A stretch of DNA of 64,000 bases. It comes from Spirosoma sordidisoli. Lineage in GTDB: Bacteria; Bacteroidota; Bacteroidia; Cytophagales; Spirosomataceae. Position numbers and translations under genes: made by a program. The notes beneath the pieces were generated by a model. It did no database searches, was not told where the DNA came from, and saw only the letters and a program-made list of their open reading frames with translations. Positions 1-9,193 of the stretch are shown piece after piece. Every line of letters begins with the position of its first letter. Within the stretch, counting starts at the first letter, position 1. The stretch is from assembly GCF_004138325.1 (NCBI RefSeq), contig NZ_SBLB01000003.1:1-64000 (forward strand). Reading direction: 5' to 3'.

Positions 1-17
1 TTTTTTGTGAGCATGTC

Positions 18-98
18 GTTGACATAAAAAGACCTCCTTTCTGGCTTTGGCGTTGTGGTGATGCTCAAAGCTAAGAAAGGAGGTTCCTTTTTGTCAAC
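18..98. terminator. Long hairpin after the fucose operon, probable bidirectional terminator
   Basis: Two arms of about 25 bases (18-42 and 74-98) are nearly perfect reverse complements, both containing the core ACCTCCTTTCT, around a 31-base loop that itself has a GGCTTTG/CAAAGC pairing. A run of five T follows the core stem on both strands. It sits about 40 bases beyond the stop of the last gene of the minus-strand fucose operon, so termination is the simplest role. The size is large for a plain terminator, and the left neighbour lies outside the window. Confidence 0.6.
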
Positions 99-138
99 TC
101 CCTAAAATTCGGGATGACTCATGTTTGACGGTATGCAG

Positions 139-1560
139 TTAGTTCACGGCGCCGGTTAGCTTATACACCCAGGCGTACTGGCAGGGTGTGGTAGTCGGTG
201 TGAGGGTAGGGGCTGTCAGGGTAAGTTTCCCATTTTTTACGCTGGTTTTGATGGGACCTTTGTAACCCAGCAGCGACACCGAAGCGGGACTTTTGACCCC
301 GTCGATCGTCAGGTTATCGGCCCATTTGGTGGTAATTACGTACAAGTCCCTGCCCTTTGTGGTAAAAAAGGTAGTCGTATTCTTGTCTACTTTCGGGGCG
401 TTTTTCCAGGCGCGGGTACTATAGATTCCCTCGCCGTTTACGGACAGCCACTTGCCCATATCATCGAGCCGTTGCTGCATGATGACCGGAATACGACCGT
501 CGGCGGTGGGGCCTATGTTGAGCAGCAGGTTTCCACCGCGCGCTACTTTGTCAATCAGGATTTTTATGAGCTCTTCGGAGGTCGAGTAGTCTTCCAGCAC
601 CTCGTTGCGGTTATAACCGAACGAGCCCGCCATACCCCGGCATTCTTCCCAGGGGCGCTCAAAGGTGACGCCCTTCGAATCGTCATCATGAATCAGGTCG
701 TACTCAGTCGTGAAAAAGCCACCGTGTTTGCTACGGGTTTCCTTGCCCCAGCGGTCATTCACGACGACCCGGTCTTTAACCGGCGAATCGTTGTAGAGCC
801 ACGACAGGAACTGGGTGCTTTTCAGCGTTTCGGAGGGATAGTCCCACTCGCCATCGGTCCAGAACACGTCGGGTTTATACCGGGTGACCAGCTCCTTCAT
901 CTGCGGAATCATGTGCTCATCGACGTACTGGTTGATGGTCTCCTTCTTATAGAGCGGATGATACCACTCCAGCAGTGAATAATAGTAGCCCATCTTCAGC
1001 CCTTTTGCCTGCACCGCTTTGGTCAGATCGCCCAGTACGTCGCGGTGCGGGCCCACGTCAACGGCGTTCCAGTTCCAGGAGAGCGACGAAGGCCATAGCG
1101 CAAACCCCTCGTGATGTTTGGAAGTCAGCACCACATACTGCGCCCCCGACCCTTTGAAGCGGTCGGCCCACTGTTCGGGTTCGAAGAGTTCAGCCTTGAA
1201 ATCGCGGGCAAAGTCCTGGTACTTGACATTGGGGCCGTACACGCGGTTGTGGAAATCGTCGAAAAACTTCTGCGAGGGCGATTTGGTGAGCCATCGGCGC
1301 CAGTAATGTTCGGCATAGCGTTCATAGGTACCGACTTTATCCCGACCGGTTGGACTGTAGGCCGGAACAGAGTAAACACCCCAGTGGATGAAGATGCCGA
1401 ATTTGGCGTCTTCGAACCAGGTCGGTACCGGGCGTGAGTCGATCGAAGACCAGGTGGGCTGGTAGGGGCCGGCGGCCGACTGAGCCAGCGACGCCGATGC
1501 GGTCAGCAGCTGAGCCGCGAGGCCGAGGGCAATCAGGGTTGGTTTAGAAAAACGGTTCAT
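139..1560 (-). CDS. Alpha-L-fucosidase, GH29 (first copy)
   Basis: Secreted glycoside hydrolase that releases L-fucose from glycans by a retaining mechanism. The 473-residue protein starts with a signal peptide (about residues 1-27, ending ASLAQ). The GH29 barrel follows, with FGIFIHWG near residue 54, SKHHEGFALW at 147-156 and the nucleophile motif FWTDG, whose Asp is residue 236. It ends in a short beta-rich tail. The length is normal for GH29. It is the last gene of a minus-strand operon, 48 bases after the SDR gene, and would supply the free fucose that the upstream genes consume. The family call is firm; the exact linkage preference cannot be read from sequence alone. Confidence 0.95.
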   Translation of the reverse strand: MNRFSKPTLIALGLAAQLLTASASLAQSAAGPYQPTWSSIDSRPVPTWFEDAKFGIFIHWGVYSVPAYSPTGRDKVGTYERYAEHYWRRWLTKSPSQKFFDDFHNRVYGPNVKYQDFARDFKAELFEPEQWADRFKGSGAQYVVLTSKHHEGFALWPSSLSWNWNAVDVGPHRDVLGDLTKAVQAKGLKMGYYYSLLEWYHPLYKKETINQYVDEHMIPQMKELVTRYKPDVFWTDGEWDYPSETLKSTQFLSWLYNDSPVKDRVVVNDRWGKETRSKHGGFFTTEYDLIHDDDSKGVTFERPWEECRGMAGSFGYNRNEVLEDYSTSEELIKILIDKVARGGNLLLNIGPTADGRIPVIMQQRLDDMGKWLSVNGEGIYSTRAWKNAPKVDKNTTTFFTTKGRDLYVITTKWADNLTIDGVKSPASVSLLGYKGPIKTSVKNGKLTLTAPTLTPTTTPCQYAWVYKLTGAVN

Positions 1561-1608
1561 ATAGGTAGGCAGGAATAAAAAGGAAAACGATTAATGAAAG
1601 AGCATTGG

Positions 1609-2388
1609 CTAGAGAGCCCGGTCGAGGTGCACATACCCGCCGTCAACATGAATGAGTTGGCCGGTTGTATGGCTCGACCGCTCCGAGAGCAGAAAGGCAA
1701 CCATGGAGGCAATCTCTTCGGCCGTTGTCATGCGCTGGCCGAGGGGTATTTTCGATTCAATCTTGTTAAGCATCTCCTCTGGATTGTCGAATGTCCTGAT
1801 CCAGGTATCGTACAGCGGGGTATAGCACTCCGCTACAATGACGGCGTTGACCCGGATGCCGTACGGCAGCAGTTCAACCGCCCACTCGCGGGTGAGGGCG
1901 TTTCGGCCCCCATTGGCAGCGGCATAGGCGGAGGTATTGCCCTGACCCGTTTCTGCCGTTTTGGAGCCGATGTTGACAATAGCGCCTTTGCTTTGTTTCA
2001 GGAACGGCAGCGCATACTGGGCCATGAGGTAGTAGTGAACGAGGTTCTTGTGCAGCGAAGCCATGAACCGCTCGTAGCTGCCGGTTTCCAGCCCGACGCC
2101 ATCGTTTACGCCCGCATTGTTGACCAGGCCGTCGATCCGGCCGAAGGCGGCAACGGCTTGCTCAACGGCCTGCGCACAGGCGTCGGGCTGGGTCAGCTCG
2201 GCAGTGATGGCTAAGGCATGACCGCCCGTGGCCTCGATAGCGTCGACGGTCCGCTGGTTATCAGCTGTGTTGCGACCGATAATAACCGGAATAGCCCCTT
2301 CTGCAGCCAGTAGCCGGCTGATGCCTTCGCCAATGCCTTTGGCACCGCCCGTAACCAGTATGACTTTTGATGAAAGTTTTAGATGCAT
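1609..2388 (-). CDS. SDR oxidoreductase, probable L-fucose dehydrogenase
   Basis: Short-chain dehydrogenase of 259 residues. The Rossmann motif TGGAKGIG is at 13-20, NNAG at 90-93, the catalytic Ser about 142 and the Tyr at 155. The context (alpha-L-fucosidases on both sides, FAH hydrolase, UxaA dehydratase, lactate-oxidation genes) suggests NAD(P)-dependent oxidation of L-fucose to the lactone, or oxidation of a later fuconate intermediate. Oddity: the usual YxxxK motif reads YAAAN, so the catalytic Lys is Asn159. The DNA codon is AAT, so this is not a translation artefact. Either the subfamily has moved its lysine or the activity differs. Family certain, substrate inferred. Confidence 0.85.
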   Translation of the reverse strand: MHLKLSSKVILVTGGAKGIGEGISRLLAAEGAIPVIIGRNTADNQRTVDAIEATGGHALAITAELTQPDACAQAVEQAVAAFGRIDGLVNNAGVNDGVGLETGSYERFMASLHKNLVHYYLMAQYALPFLKQSKGAIVNIGSKTAETGQGNTSAYAAANGGRNALTREWAVELLPYGIRVNAVIVAECYTPLYDTWIRTFDNPEEMLNKIESKIPLGQRMTTAEEIASMVAFLLSERSSHTTGQLIHVDGGYVHLDRAL

Positions 2389-2469
2389 GGAACGAATGAG
2401 TTTACGAAAAAAAGAAAGCCCACACCCAGGCGAGCGGGGCTTTACTGGTAACTTAACCTATGATGGAAC

Positions 2470-3342
2470 TTAGTCACTGGCGGGGGCATACGCGCGGACA
2501 CGCTGTCGTGAGGTGCCGAGGCCGTCGATGCCCAATTCTACTACATCACCCGGCTGCAGGTAAACGGGTGGCTTCATGCCCAGCCCCACCCCGGGCGGGG
2601 TGCCGGTCGAGATAATGTCGCCGGGTAAGAGGGTCATAAACTGACTGACATAGGCGATGAGCGTGGGTATCTTGAAAATCAGACTGCTGGTATGGCCGGA
2701 TTGCATGGGTTCGCCGTTCACGGTGAGCCAGAGCCGAAGGTCGTTGACATCGGCAATCTCGTCGGGAGTAGCCAGAAAAGGGCCTATCGGGGCGAACGTA
2801 TCGCACCCTTTGCCTTTGTCCCAGGTGCCGCCCCGTTCCAGCTGAAACTCGCGTTCCGACACGTCGTTGTGCAGACAATAACCGGCCACGTACTGCAGGG
2901 CACTGGCTTCGTCTACGTAGCTGGCTTTCCGACCAATGACCACGGCCAGCTCTACCTCCCAGTCGGTTTTGCTCGAGTTTTTCGGGATGATGATGTCGTC
3001 GAAGGGACCACAGTACGCGGTGGTCGCTTTCATAAACAGCACGGGTTCGGCGGGGATGGGCGCTCCCGTTTCGCGGGCGTGGTCTTCGTAGTTGAGGCCA
3101 ATACAAACCAGCTTCGACGGGCGGGCAACGGGCGGGCCCAGCCGGACCGCGGGGTCGACGACGGGCAGAATACCCGCCGACAAACCAGGACTGTTGAGGT
3201 GGTTTCGTAGTCGTTCGAGCCCATTGTCGGCAAAAAAATCTTCATTATAGTCCATGACAATGGCCGACACATCGAGCCATTGATCAGTTAGAATGACTCC
3301 CGGTTTTTCGAGGCCGGGTTCCCCAAATCGAATCAACTTCAT
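2470..3342 (-). CDS. FAH-family hydrolase, probable 2,4-diketo-3-deoxy-L-fuconate hydrolase
   Basis: Fumarylacetoacetase-fold C-C hydrolase of 290 residues. After an N-terminal domain of about 70 residues, the catalytic core has CIGLNYEDHA at 80-89, metal ligands Glu129 and Glu131 in WEVEL, and Asp160 in HNDVSERE. In oxidative fucose or rhamnose catabolism, this family cleaves the 2,4-diketo-3-deoxy acid to pyruvate and L-lactate. That fits exactly the presence of LutABC in the same operon. It lies 81 bases before the SDR gene and 107 after the second fucosidase. The alternative name ureidoglycolate lyase, often given by automatic annotation, does not fit the neighbours. Confidence 0.88.
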   Translation of the reverse strand: MKLIRFGEPGLEKPGVILTDQWLDVSAIVMDYNEDFFADNGLERLRNHLNSPGLSAGILPVVDPAVRLGPPVARPSKLVCIGLNYEDHARETGAPIPAEPVLFMKATTAYCGPFDDIIIPKNSSKTDWEVELAVVIGRKASYVDEASALQYVAGYCLHNDVSEREFQLERGGTWDKGKGCDTFAPIGPFLATPDEIADVNDLRLWLTVNGEPMQSGHTSSLIFKIPTLIAYVSQFMTLLPGDIISTGTPPGVGLGMKPPVYLQPGDVVELGIDGLGTSRQRVRAYAPASD

Positions 3343-3449
3343 GCCTGTCAGGTATTGAGTGTAACAAAACCGCCCTGGAGCGGGTAAGCGCAGCCGGCCC
3401 GAAAACCGGCTTTATCGAAACATGGATGGGGTACGTCTCTGACCACCCA

Positions 3450-4793
3450 TCAGTTGGCCCCGTCTATTTTGCTGCGTTTCTGCTTCGTAGCTTCGGGGGC
3501 TTTGAACCGAACATTTTCGATCTTCAGCACCACCGGGTTTGGCCATTTATTGTTGGTGTAAAGCCGATGACCATTTACGGCGCTGATGACCAGGCCGATG
3601 GGGCTGGGCGTGCTGTAGAGCTGGGCGTCGAATCCTTCGCGGTACTCGACCAGCTGGCTGCCGTAACCGAGAATGCTCACTTTGGTCTGGGCATTGCCTT
3701 CCAGCGTTTTCAGCACAAATTCTTTGCGGGTGCCGTAACTCCAGTCGGTACCGCCCTGGCAAAAGGCGTAAACCGTATTTCCCTGTCTGGCTTTGACGAA
3801 CCAGACGTTTCCTTCGCGGATGATCTCCCAGGGGCGAACCTGATGCACGCTCTCCTGATTGACCAGGTGCCAGAGGGCTACTTCCCGCAGGAGTGCTTCC
3901 TGCTCGATCTGAATGGTGCCGTTGGGTTTGGGGCCTACGTTGAGTAGCAGGTTCCCCCCTTTGGCCCGGGTTTCGATCAGCATGTTGATGATGTCGGTGC
4001 CCGACTTGTGGGGGTCGTTCGTGGGTTTATACTGCCAGTCGGTTCCCATCGTGAAGCAGGACTCCCAGGGGCCGGGCAGGGGTTTGTCGGGAATAGTCTG
4101 TTCGGGGGTTTCCATCTGTCCGCGCGTTACGACCAGATCGGGCTGGAGTTGCCAGGCGTACTGCTTCAGCCCCTCGGCGGGCCCATCGAAGAACAATAGA
4201 TCTATCTTACCGTAGTTGGTCAGTAGCTCCCTGAGCTGGGCTTTGTCGTGCGCCATCAGGCCCGGGTTTTTCTCCGGGTAGTGCATCGGGTGCTGGAGCC
4301 GGCCAATCGGCAGGTTATTCTGGTAGAGGTAGTTGAAGTCTTCGGGCGAGAAGTACAGGCCAATGGCAATATTTTGCCGGCGAAAGGCGTCCAGAATGTC
4401 GCGGGTCAGGTCCCGTTTGCAGGGGGTATTGCTGATGTTAAAGGGCGTTGTCTGGGTTGGCCACATGCAGAAACCGGAGTGGTGCTTGGCCGTAAAGACG
4501 ACGTATTTCATACCAGCCAGCCGGGCCAGGGTAGCCCACTCGTCAGGATCGAACTGTTTGGGGTTAAAGGTGGCCGGCAGCTCGGTTGTGAATCGCTTCA
4601 GGTAATCGGGCGAGGCTCCGGCCATGGAGTGGCTGATCACAGCCCCCACCTGCGAGTCCAGGCTCCAGTGGATGAACATGCCGAAGCCCAGGTCCATGTA
4701 CCACTGTTCACGCTCGGGTTTATTGGCTGACTGCTGCGCCTGGAGGGGCGAAGTCGCTAACCAGAAAAGGAAGAGAAAAAGGATTCGTTTCAT
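3450..4793 (-). CDS. Alpha-L-fucosidase, GH29 (second copy)
   Basis: Second GH29 enzyme of the operon, 447 residues, with a signal peptide (1-19, ending PLQAQ). It shows FGMFIHWS at 37-44, TAKHHSGFCMW at 101-111 and the nucleophile motif FFDG with Asp203. GPWESCFTMG lies further on, in the region that usually holds the acid/base Glu. It is clearly diverged from the copy at 139-1560: it has FFDG instead of WTDG and a different tail. The two therefore probably act on different fucosyl linkages and are not a recent duplication. The gene starts 17 bases after the UxaA-family gene. Confidence 0.94.
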   Translation of the reverse strand: MKRILFLFLFWLATSPLQAQQSANKPEREQWYMDLGFGMFIHWSLDSQVGAVISHSMAGASPDYLKRFTTELPATFNPKQFDPDEWATLARLAGMKYVVFTAKHHSGFCMWPTQTTPFNISNTPCKRDLTRDILDAFRRQNIAIGLYFSPEDFNYLYQNNLPIGRLQHPMHYPEKNPGLMAHDKAQLRELLTNYGKIDLLFFDGPAEGLKQYAWQLQPDLVVTRGQMETPEQTIPDKPLPGPWESCFTMGTDWQYKPTNDPHKSGTDIINMLIETRAKGGNLLLNVGPKPNGTIQIEQEALLREVALWHLVNQESVHQVRPWEIIREGNVWFVKARQGNTVYAFCQGGTDWSYGTRKEFVLKTLEGNAQTKVSILGYGSQLVEYREGFDAQLYSTPSPIGLVISAVNGHRLYTNNKWPNPVVLKIENVRFKAPEATKQKRSKIDGAN

Positions 4794-4810
4794 ACGACAG
4801 GAATAGTTTA

Positions 4811-6463
4811 CTACAGGTTCACTCCCCGCTGCCAGGGAATAAAATCGTTCTGGCCAAGGTCTTCCGCTTTGGTTCGAATATGCCCCGACGCCAGATCGAT
4901 GAGCCAGCGCAGTAGCCTTTCGCCCGTTTGCTCGATCGTTTCCTGCCCGGATATGACCAGGCCGGCGTCGAAGTCAATGATATCGGGCATGCGGTCGGCC
5001 AGGCGGGTATTGGTCGCTATTTTTACCGTCGGCGCAATCGGGTTGCCGGTAGGGGTGCCCAGCCCGGTTGTAAACAGGATCAGCGTGGCTCCCGAAGCAG
5101 CCATACCCGTCGTGGCGAGTACATCGTTGCCGGGCGTACAGAGCAGATGAAGCCCCGGCCGGGTGGGCAGATCGGTATAGTCGAGGACTCCTGCAATGGG
5201 GGCGTACCCACCTTTACGAGCGGCCCCGGCCGACTTGATGGCGTCGGTAATAAGGCCGTCCCTGATGTTGCCGACGGACGGGTTCATGTCGAAACCTGCC
5301 CCCACGGCTGCCGCCTGGGCCGCGTACTGCTGCATGAGCCCCACAAACCGATCGGCGTCGGTTGGGTTGGCGCAGCGATCGATCAGTTCCTGCTCAACCC
5401 CGCAAAGTTCCGGAAATTCGGCCAGGAGGGTGGTGCCGCCCAGAGTGACCAGCAGATCGGAGAGATGCCCGAGGGCCGGGTTGGCCGAAATGCCCGAGAA
5501 GCCGTCTGACCCGCCACATTTGAGGCCTACGCTTAACCGGCTAAGCGGGGCGGGCTGGCGGGTCTGGGCGTTGGCGGCTACCAGTCCGTTGAACGTGTCG
5601 CGGATGGCGTCGGTAAGCATGGCGGACTCGGTGCCGTAGGTCTGCTGATCGAAGTAGAGCAGCGGCCGGTCGAACCCCGGCTGCCGCTTCCTGATTTCGG
5701 CCCGCAACTGATCGATCTGGGATTTCTGGCACCCCAGGCTCAGCACGGTAACGCCCGCTACATTGGGATTGACGATACAGCCCGCCAGCAGCTGACAGAG
5801 GCTATCGGCATCGGCGTTGGTGCCCCCGCATCCCTGCTCATGGGTCAGAAACTGGATGCCATCGATATTTGGAAACAACCGCGGGCGGGCCGCTTCCGGT
5901 ATAGCTGCGGCTGGTGCCGGGCCAGTCTGCCCCGTCCGATAGGCCTGTACCAGCTGGCGCACCTGATCGACGTAGGTATCCGGCTGGGCATAGCCAAGTT
6001 CCCGCTCGAAAGCGGCCTTCATCATCTCTACGTTCCTGTTCTCGCAGAAGACCAGCGGCACTACCAGCCAGAAGTTACGGGTGCCTACGCTCCCATCGCT
6101 GCGGTGGTAGCCCGCAAAGGTCAGCGTCTCCCAGTCCGACACATCCGGGGCATGCCAGCTGTATGGCCTGCGCCTGGTGAGGCCATACGGTTCGGCCTCG
6201 TGCCTGAGGTTGAAGGTGGTGATGGTGTCGCCAGCGGCAATAGGCTGGGTGGCCTTACCGACCAGCACGCCGTACATCCGTACCGGATCGCCTATGGTCA
6301 GGGCTTCGAGGGCTACCTTATGCTTGGCGGCTACCGACTGCGTTACCCGTACGGATAGTCCATCCGTGGTAATGCAGTCGCCTTTGGGGATATCCTGCAG
6401 GGCTACCACGACATTATCGGTCGGGTGAATACGGAGGCAGGAACGGGAGGTCTGGATCGTCAT
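4811..6463 (-). CDS. UxaA-family sugar-acid dehydratase, probable L-fuconate dehydratase
   Basis: Altronate dehydratase (UxaA) family, 550 residues. An N-terminal SAF domain spans about residues 1-95. The central domain has the cysteine-bearing motifs HEQGCGGTNADAD and LSLGCQKSQ, and the C-terminal domain has TPGNDVLATTGM and GLGTPTGNPIAPT. The family dehydrates aldonic acids. In the fucose gene cluster of Campylobacter jejuni a UxaA-like protein is thought to take the place of an enolase-superfamily fuconate dehydratase, and the same reading fits here. The start ATG overlaps the lutC stop (ATGA), so the two genes are translationally coupled. Altronate itself is a less likely substrate because no uronate genes are near. 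Confidence 0.85.
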   Translation of the reverse strand: MTIQTSRSCLRIHPTDNVVVALQDIPKGDCITTDGLSVRVTQSVAAKHKVALEALTIGDPVRMYGVLVGKATQPIAAGDTITTFNLRHEAEPYGLTRRRPYSWHAPDVSDWETLTFAGYHRSDGSVGTRNFWLVVPLVFCENRNVEMMKAAFERELGYAQPDTYVDQVRQLVQAYRTGQTGPAPAAAIPEAARPRLFPNIDGIQFLTHEQGCGGTNADADSLCQLLAGCIVNPNVAGVTVLSLGCQKSQIDQLRAEIRKRQPGFDRPLLYFDQQTYGTESAMLTDAIRDTFNGLVAANAQTRQPAPLSRLSVGLKCGGSDGFSGISANPALGHLSDLLVTLGGTTLLAEFPELCGVEQELIDRCANPTDADRFVGLMQQYAAQAAAVGAGFDMNPSVGNIRDGLITDAIKSAGAARKGGYAPIAGVLDYTDLPTRPGLHLLCTPGNDVLATTGMAASGATLILFTTGLGTPTGNPIAPTVKIATNTRLADRMPDIIDFDAGLVISGQETIEQTGERLLRWLIDLASGHIRTKAEDLGQNDFIPWQRGVNL

Positions 6464-7056
6464 CGGGATGGGTCGGTTGTCAACAGAAAAACGGTCAGGC
6501 TGCGCGGTCCATGCGCTCCGATTACCAGCGACTGTTCGATATCGGCGGTTTTGGAAGGCCCGGCTATGAATACGCCATAATCGAAGGTGTCGGGGCTTAG
6601 CCGGCGATAGGCATCGTGCAGGGTGGGAACCAGCGCCCGCGATGATACGACCAGCGCCAGATGCTGGCAGATGAAGGGCAGGGCCCGGTGGGGTAAGTGT
6701 CGGCTGTCGAGCCAGATAGCGCCGTTCTCTAGTACTCCGAAAGAACCCATGAGCAGGGCCAGGTCAACCGTTTCGAGGGTGTGGCCAGGCACCAGCGGGT
6801 CGGACAGACGTTCGCCCAGGGGCAGATCGGGCAGGGTACTGACCAGTCGGGCCGGGGGCGGAAAACGGGTTTGTACATAGCTGACTATGTCGGTCAGGGC
6901 GCTGATCGGAACGACCGTACCGCCAATAGCTTCGACCCGCTGGGCAAACCCGTCGGCTGATGCCCGTTCTATCGACGGCTCGGGCAGGGTAGGCATTGGG
7001 CGGGTAGCGGGCTGGTTGCGGGCTACCGCGGTCAGGATGACTTGCCGGTTGTTCAT
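6460..7056 (-). CDS. lutC: LutC, L-lactate utilisation protein C
   Basis: LUD-domain protein (LutC/YkgG family) of about 198 residues, the third subunit of the LutABC L-lactate-oxidising iron-sulfur complex. The typical core is DLALLMGSFGVLENGAIW, followed by the region GPSKTADIEQSLVIGAHGP, the family signature near the C-terminus. I chose the start MNNRQVI at 7056 because its ATG overlaps the lutB stop by four bases (ATGA). A start nine codons upstream is open but would overlap lutB by 31 bases. Its own stop overlaps the start of the UxaA-family gene in the same way. Confidence 0.93.
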   Translation of the reverse strand: MNNRQVILTAVARNQPATRPMPTLPEPSIERASADGFAQRVEAIGGTVVPISALTDIVSYVQTRFPPPARLVSTLPDLPLGERLSDPLVPGHTLETVDLALLMGSFGVLENGAIWLDSRHLPHRALPFICQHLALVVSSRALVPTLHDAYRRLSPDTFDYGVFIAGPSKTADIEQSLVIGAHGPRSLTVFLLTTDPSR

Positions 7057-8441
7057 ACGCGCGATCGGTTTTTGTCGTACCACTCACCAAAACTTTGCGT
7101 GGGCGGGCTGGGCATGTCGCGCCCTTTATACCACGGATTCAACCGATTATTGACCAGCGCCGGAACGTGTTGCATCACCCACCGCCCGATACGGCCCGAC
7201 AGCCGGTAAACCGTAGGATGGCCCAGTACCCAGGCCATTCCTTTCATAGCTACCGTTTTAGCCGGGGGCGCCAGGCCTTCGGCTGTCAGCGTCTGCCGCC
7301 AGTGCCAGAGCTGTTCGTGAATGTTGATCTTGACAGGGCATACGTTGGTACAGCTGCCGCAAAGCGTACTGGCGAAGGGCAGATCGGCGTTTTTGCGCAT
7401 GTCGAGGTTGGGAGCCAGGATAGAGCCAATAGGCCCGGCCACGGCGTTGTGGTAGCTATGCCCGCCACTCCGGCGGTAAACCGGGCAGGTGTTGAAGCAG
7501 GCCCCGCAACGGATGCATTTGAGCGAGTTCCGAAACTCGGGCCGGCCCAGCTGGGTGCTGCGGCCGTTATCGACCAGGATAATATGCATGACCTGCCCGG
7601 CCCGGGGTCTGACGAAATGGCTCGAGTAGGTGGTGATCGGCTGGCCGGTTGCCGAGCGGGCCAGCAACCGCAGAAACACGCCCAGATGTTCCTGCCGGGG
7701 AATTACTTTTTCGATACCGAGACAGGCGATATGGACGTCGGCCAGATGCACCCCCAGGTCGGCATTTCCTTCGTTGGTACATACCACAAATCCGCCCGTT
7801 TCGGCAATGGCGAAGTTGACCCCCGTTATGGCGACAGATGCCGATACGAACTTTTCGCGGAGGTGGTGCCGGGCGGCTTCGGTCAGGTACTGCGGATCTT
7901 CGTTGCCGGCTTCGGTGCCCAGGTGTTGCTGGAAGGTGGCGCTGACGTCGGCCTTTTTCAAATGAATGGCCGGTAAGACAATGTGGCTGGGCGCTTCCTG
8001 GCGGAGCTGGACAATCCGTTCGCCCAGGTCAGTGTCGACTACCTCGACCCCATGTTTGATCAGAAACTCGTTCAGGTGACACTCTTCGGTCAGCATCGAC
8101 TTGCTCTTCACCACCCGGGGGGCTGCGGGGCCGGTCTGTTGCCGGATAATGTCCAGTACGATCTGGTTGTGTTCCGCAGCCGTGGCCGCCCAGTGTACCT
8201 GAATGCCGTTTGCCAGGGCGTTCTGCTCGAACTGGGTCAGGTACGTACTCAGCTCCGACAGCGCATGGTCTTTGATACCCGACGCCAGTTCGCGCAGGGC
8301 CTCCCATTCGGGAAGGGCGTGGGCCGATTTGTCGCGTTTCTGCCGGATAAACCACAACGTTTCATCGTGCCAGTCCGTACGGGCTTCGTCGGTCAGAAAC
8401 TGGCTGGCGGCCTGGGCGTGGGATACAAATCGCTGACTCAT
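7053..8441 (-). CDS. lutB: LutB, L-lactate utilisation iron-sulfur protein
   Basis: LutB/YkgF family, 462 residues. The first two thirds form a LUD domain, ending in a ferredoxin-like region with two [4Fe-4S] ligand sets, KCIRCGACFNTCPVYRR and LCGSCTNVCPVKINIHE. Together with LutA and LutC it would oxidise L-lactate to pyruvate in the cytoplasm and pass electrons to the respiratory chain. It starts 29 bases after lutA and overlaps lutC. Its place in a fucose operon is explained by the L-lactate released by the FAH hydrolase. Confidence 0.95.
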   Translation of the reverse strand: MSQRFVSHAQAASQFLTDEARTDWHDETLWFIRQKRDKSAHALPEWEALRELASGIKDHALSELSTYLTQFEQNALANGIQVHWAATAAEHNQIVLDIIRQQTGPAAPRVVKSKSMLTEECHLNEFLIKHGVEVVDTDLGERIVQLRQEAPSHIVLPAIHLKKADVSATFQQHLGTEAGNEDPQYLTEAARHHLREKFVSASVAITGVNFAIAETGGFVVCTNEGNADLGVHLADVHIACLGIEKVIPRQEHLGVFLRLLARSATGQPITTYSSHFVRPRAGQVMHIILVDNGRSTQLGRPEFRNSLKCIRCGACFNTCPVYRRSGGHSYHNAVAGPIGSILAPNLDMRKNADLPFASTLCGSCTNVCPVKINIHEQLWHWRQTLTAEGLAPPAKTVAMKGMAWVLGHPTVYRLSGRIGRWVMQHVPALVNNRLNPWYKGRDMPSPPTQSFGEWYDKNRSRV

Positions 8442-8470
8442 AACGTAGACGGATAGTAGCAGGCTTTGGT

Positions 8471-9190
8471 TTACAATGCATGATCAACCAGCAACTGAGC
8501 AACATGCCGGACCTGTATGGGCGATTGCTGCCGACGAAGAATCCCTTCCAGGTGCATCAGGCAGGACATATCGCCCCCCACGATATAGTCGACCTGGTTG
8601 GCCTGGTGCTGGGCCAGGCGGTCTTTCCCCATTTTCACCGAAAGAGCTTCCTGAGTCACGCAGAAGGTGCCGCCAAAGCCACAGCATTCGTCCGGGCGGG
8701 CGGGGGTCGTGATGTCGATGCCGTCGACGAGTTTCAGCAGGGCTTCCATCTTCGAGAAATACGGTTCGTTGCGTTCCGACATGGACGACAGACGCAGCCC
8801 GCGCTGCCCATGACAACTCTGGTGAATACCGATCCGCAGGGGCCGGCCCGACCGGTGGGGCAGAGCCCGTACCTGCAGGACATCGGTCAGAAATTCGCAC
8901 AACTCCCAGACCTGGCCGGTCAGAAGCGGATTGTGTTCCCGGACGTGCAGGACACACGAGCCCGATGGACAGACAATATGGTCGAATTCGCCAAAGTTCT
9001 GCCTGAAGTTCTGGTCACAGCCGGCGGCCTCGCGAGCAAAGCCCGAGTTGGCCATGGGCTGACCGCAGCAGGTCTGATTACGTGGCACAACGACCTGGCA
9101 ACCCAGTTGTTCGAGCAACTCGAGGGTCGCGATGGCAACAGCCGGATAGAACTGATCAACGTAGCAGGGAACAAACAAAGCAACGCGCAT
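8471..9190 (-). CDS. lutA: LutA, L-lactate utilisation protein A
   Basis: CCG-domain iron-sulfur protein (LutA/YkgE family), about 239 residues. It has two cysteine-rich motifs, NQTCCGQP near residue 49 and DECCGFGG in the C-terminal half, plus CPSGSC. The start at 9190 (MRVALFVPCYVDQF) matches the family's usual first strand; a Met directly before it (9193) is equally possible. An open frame runs 30 codons further upstream, but that stretch is unlike the family and lies in the promoter gap. It is the first gene of the minus-strand operon, facing the divergent AraC gene. Confidence 0.93.
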   Translation of the reverse strand: MRVALFVPCYVDQFYPAVAIATLELLEQLGCQVVVPRNQTCCGQPMANSGFAREAAGCDQNFRQNFGEFDHIVCPSGSCVLHVREHNPLLTGQVWELCEFLTDVLQVRALPHRSGRPLRIGIHQSCHGQRGLRLSSMSERNEPYFSKMEALLKLVDGIDITTPARPDECCGFGGTFCVTQEALSVKMGKDRLAQHQANQVDYIVGGDMSCLMHLEGILRRQQSPIQVRHVAQLLVDHAL

Positions 9191-9193
9191 CAT

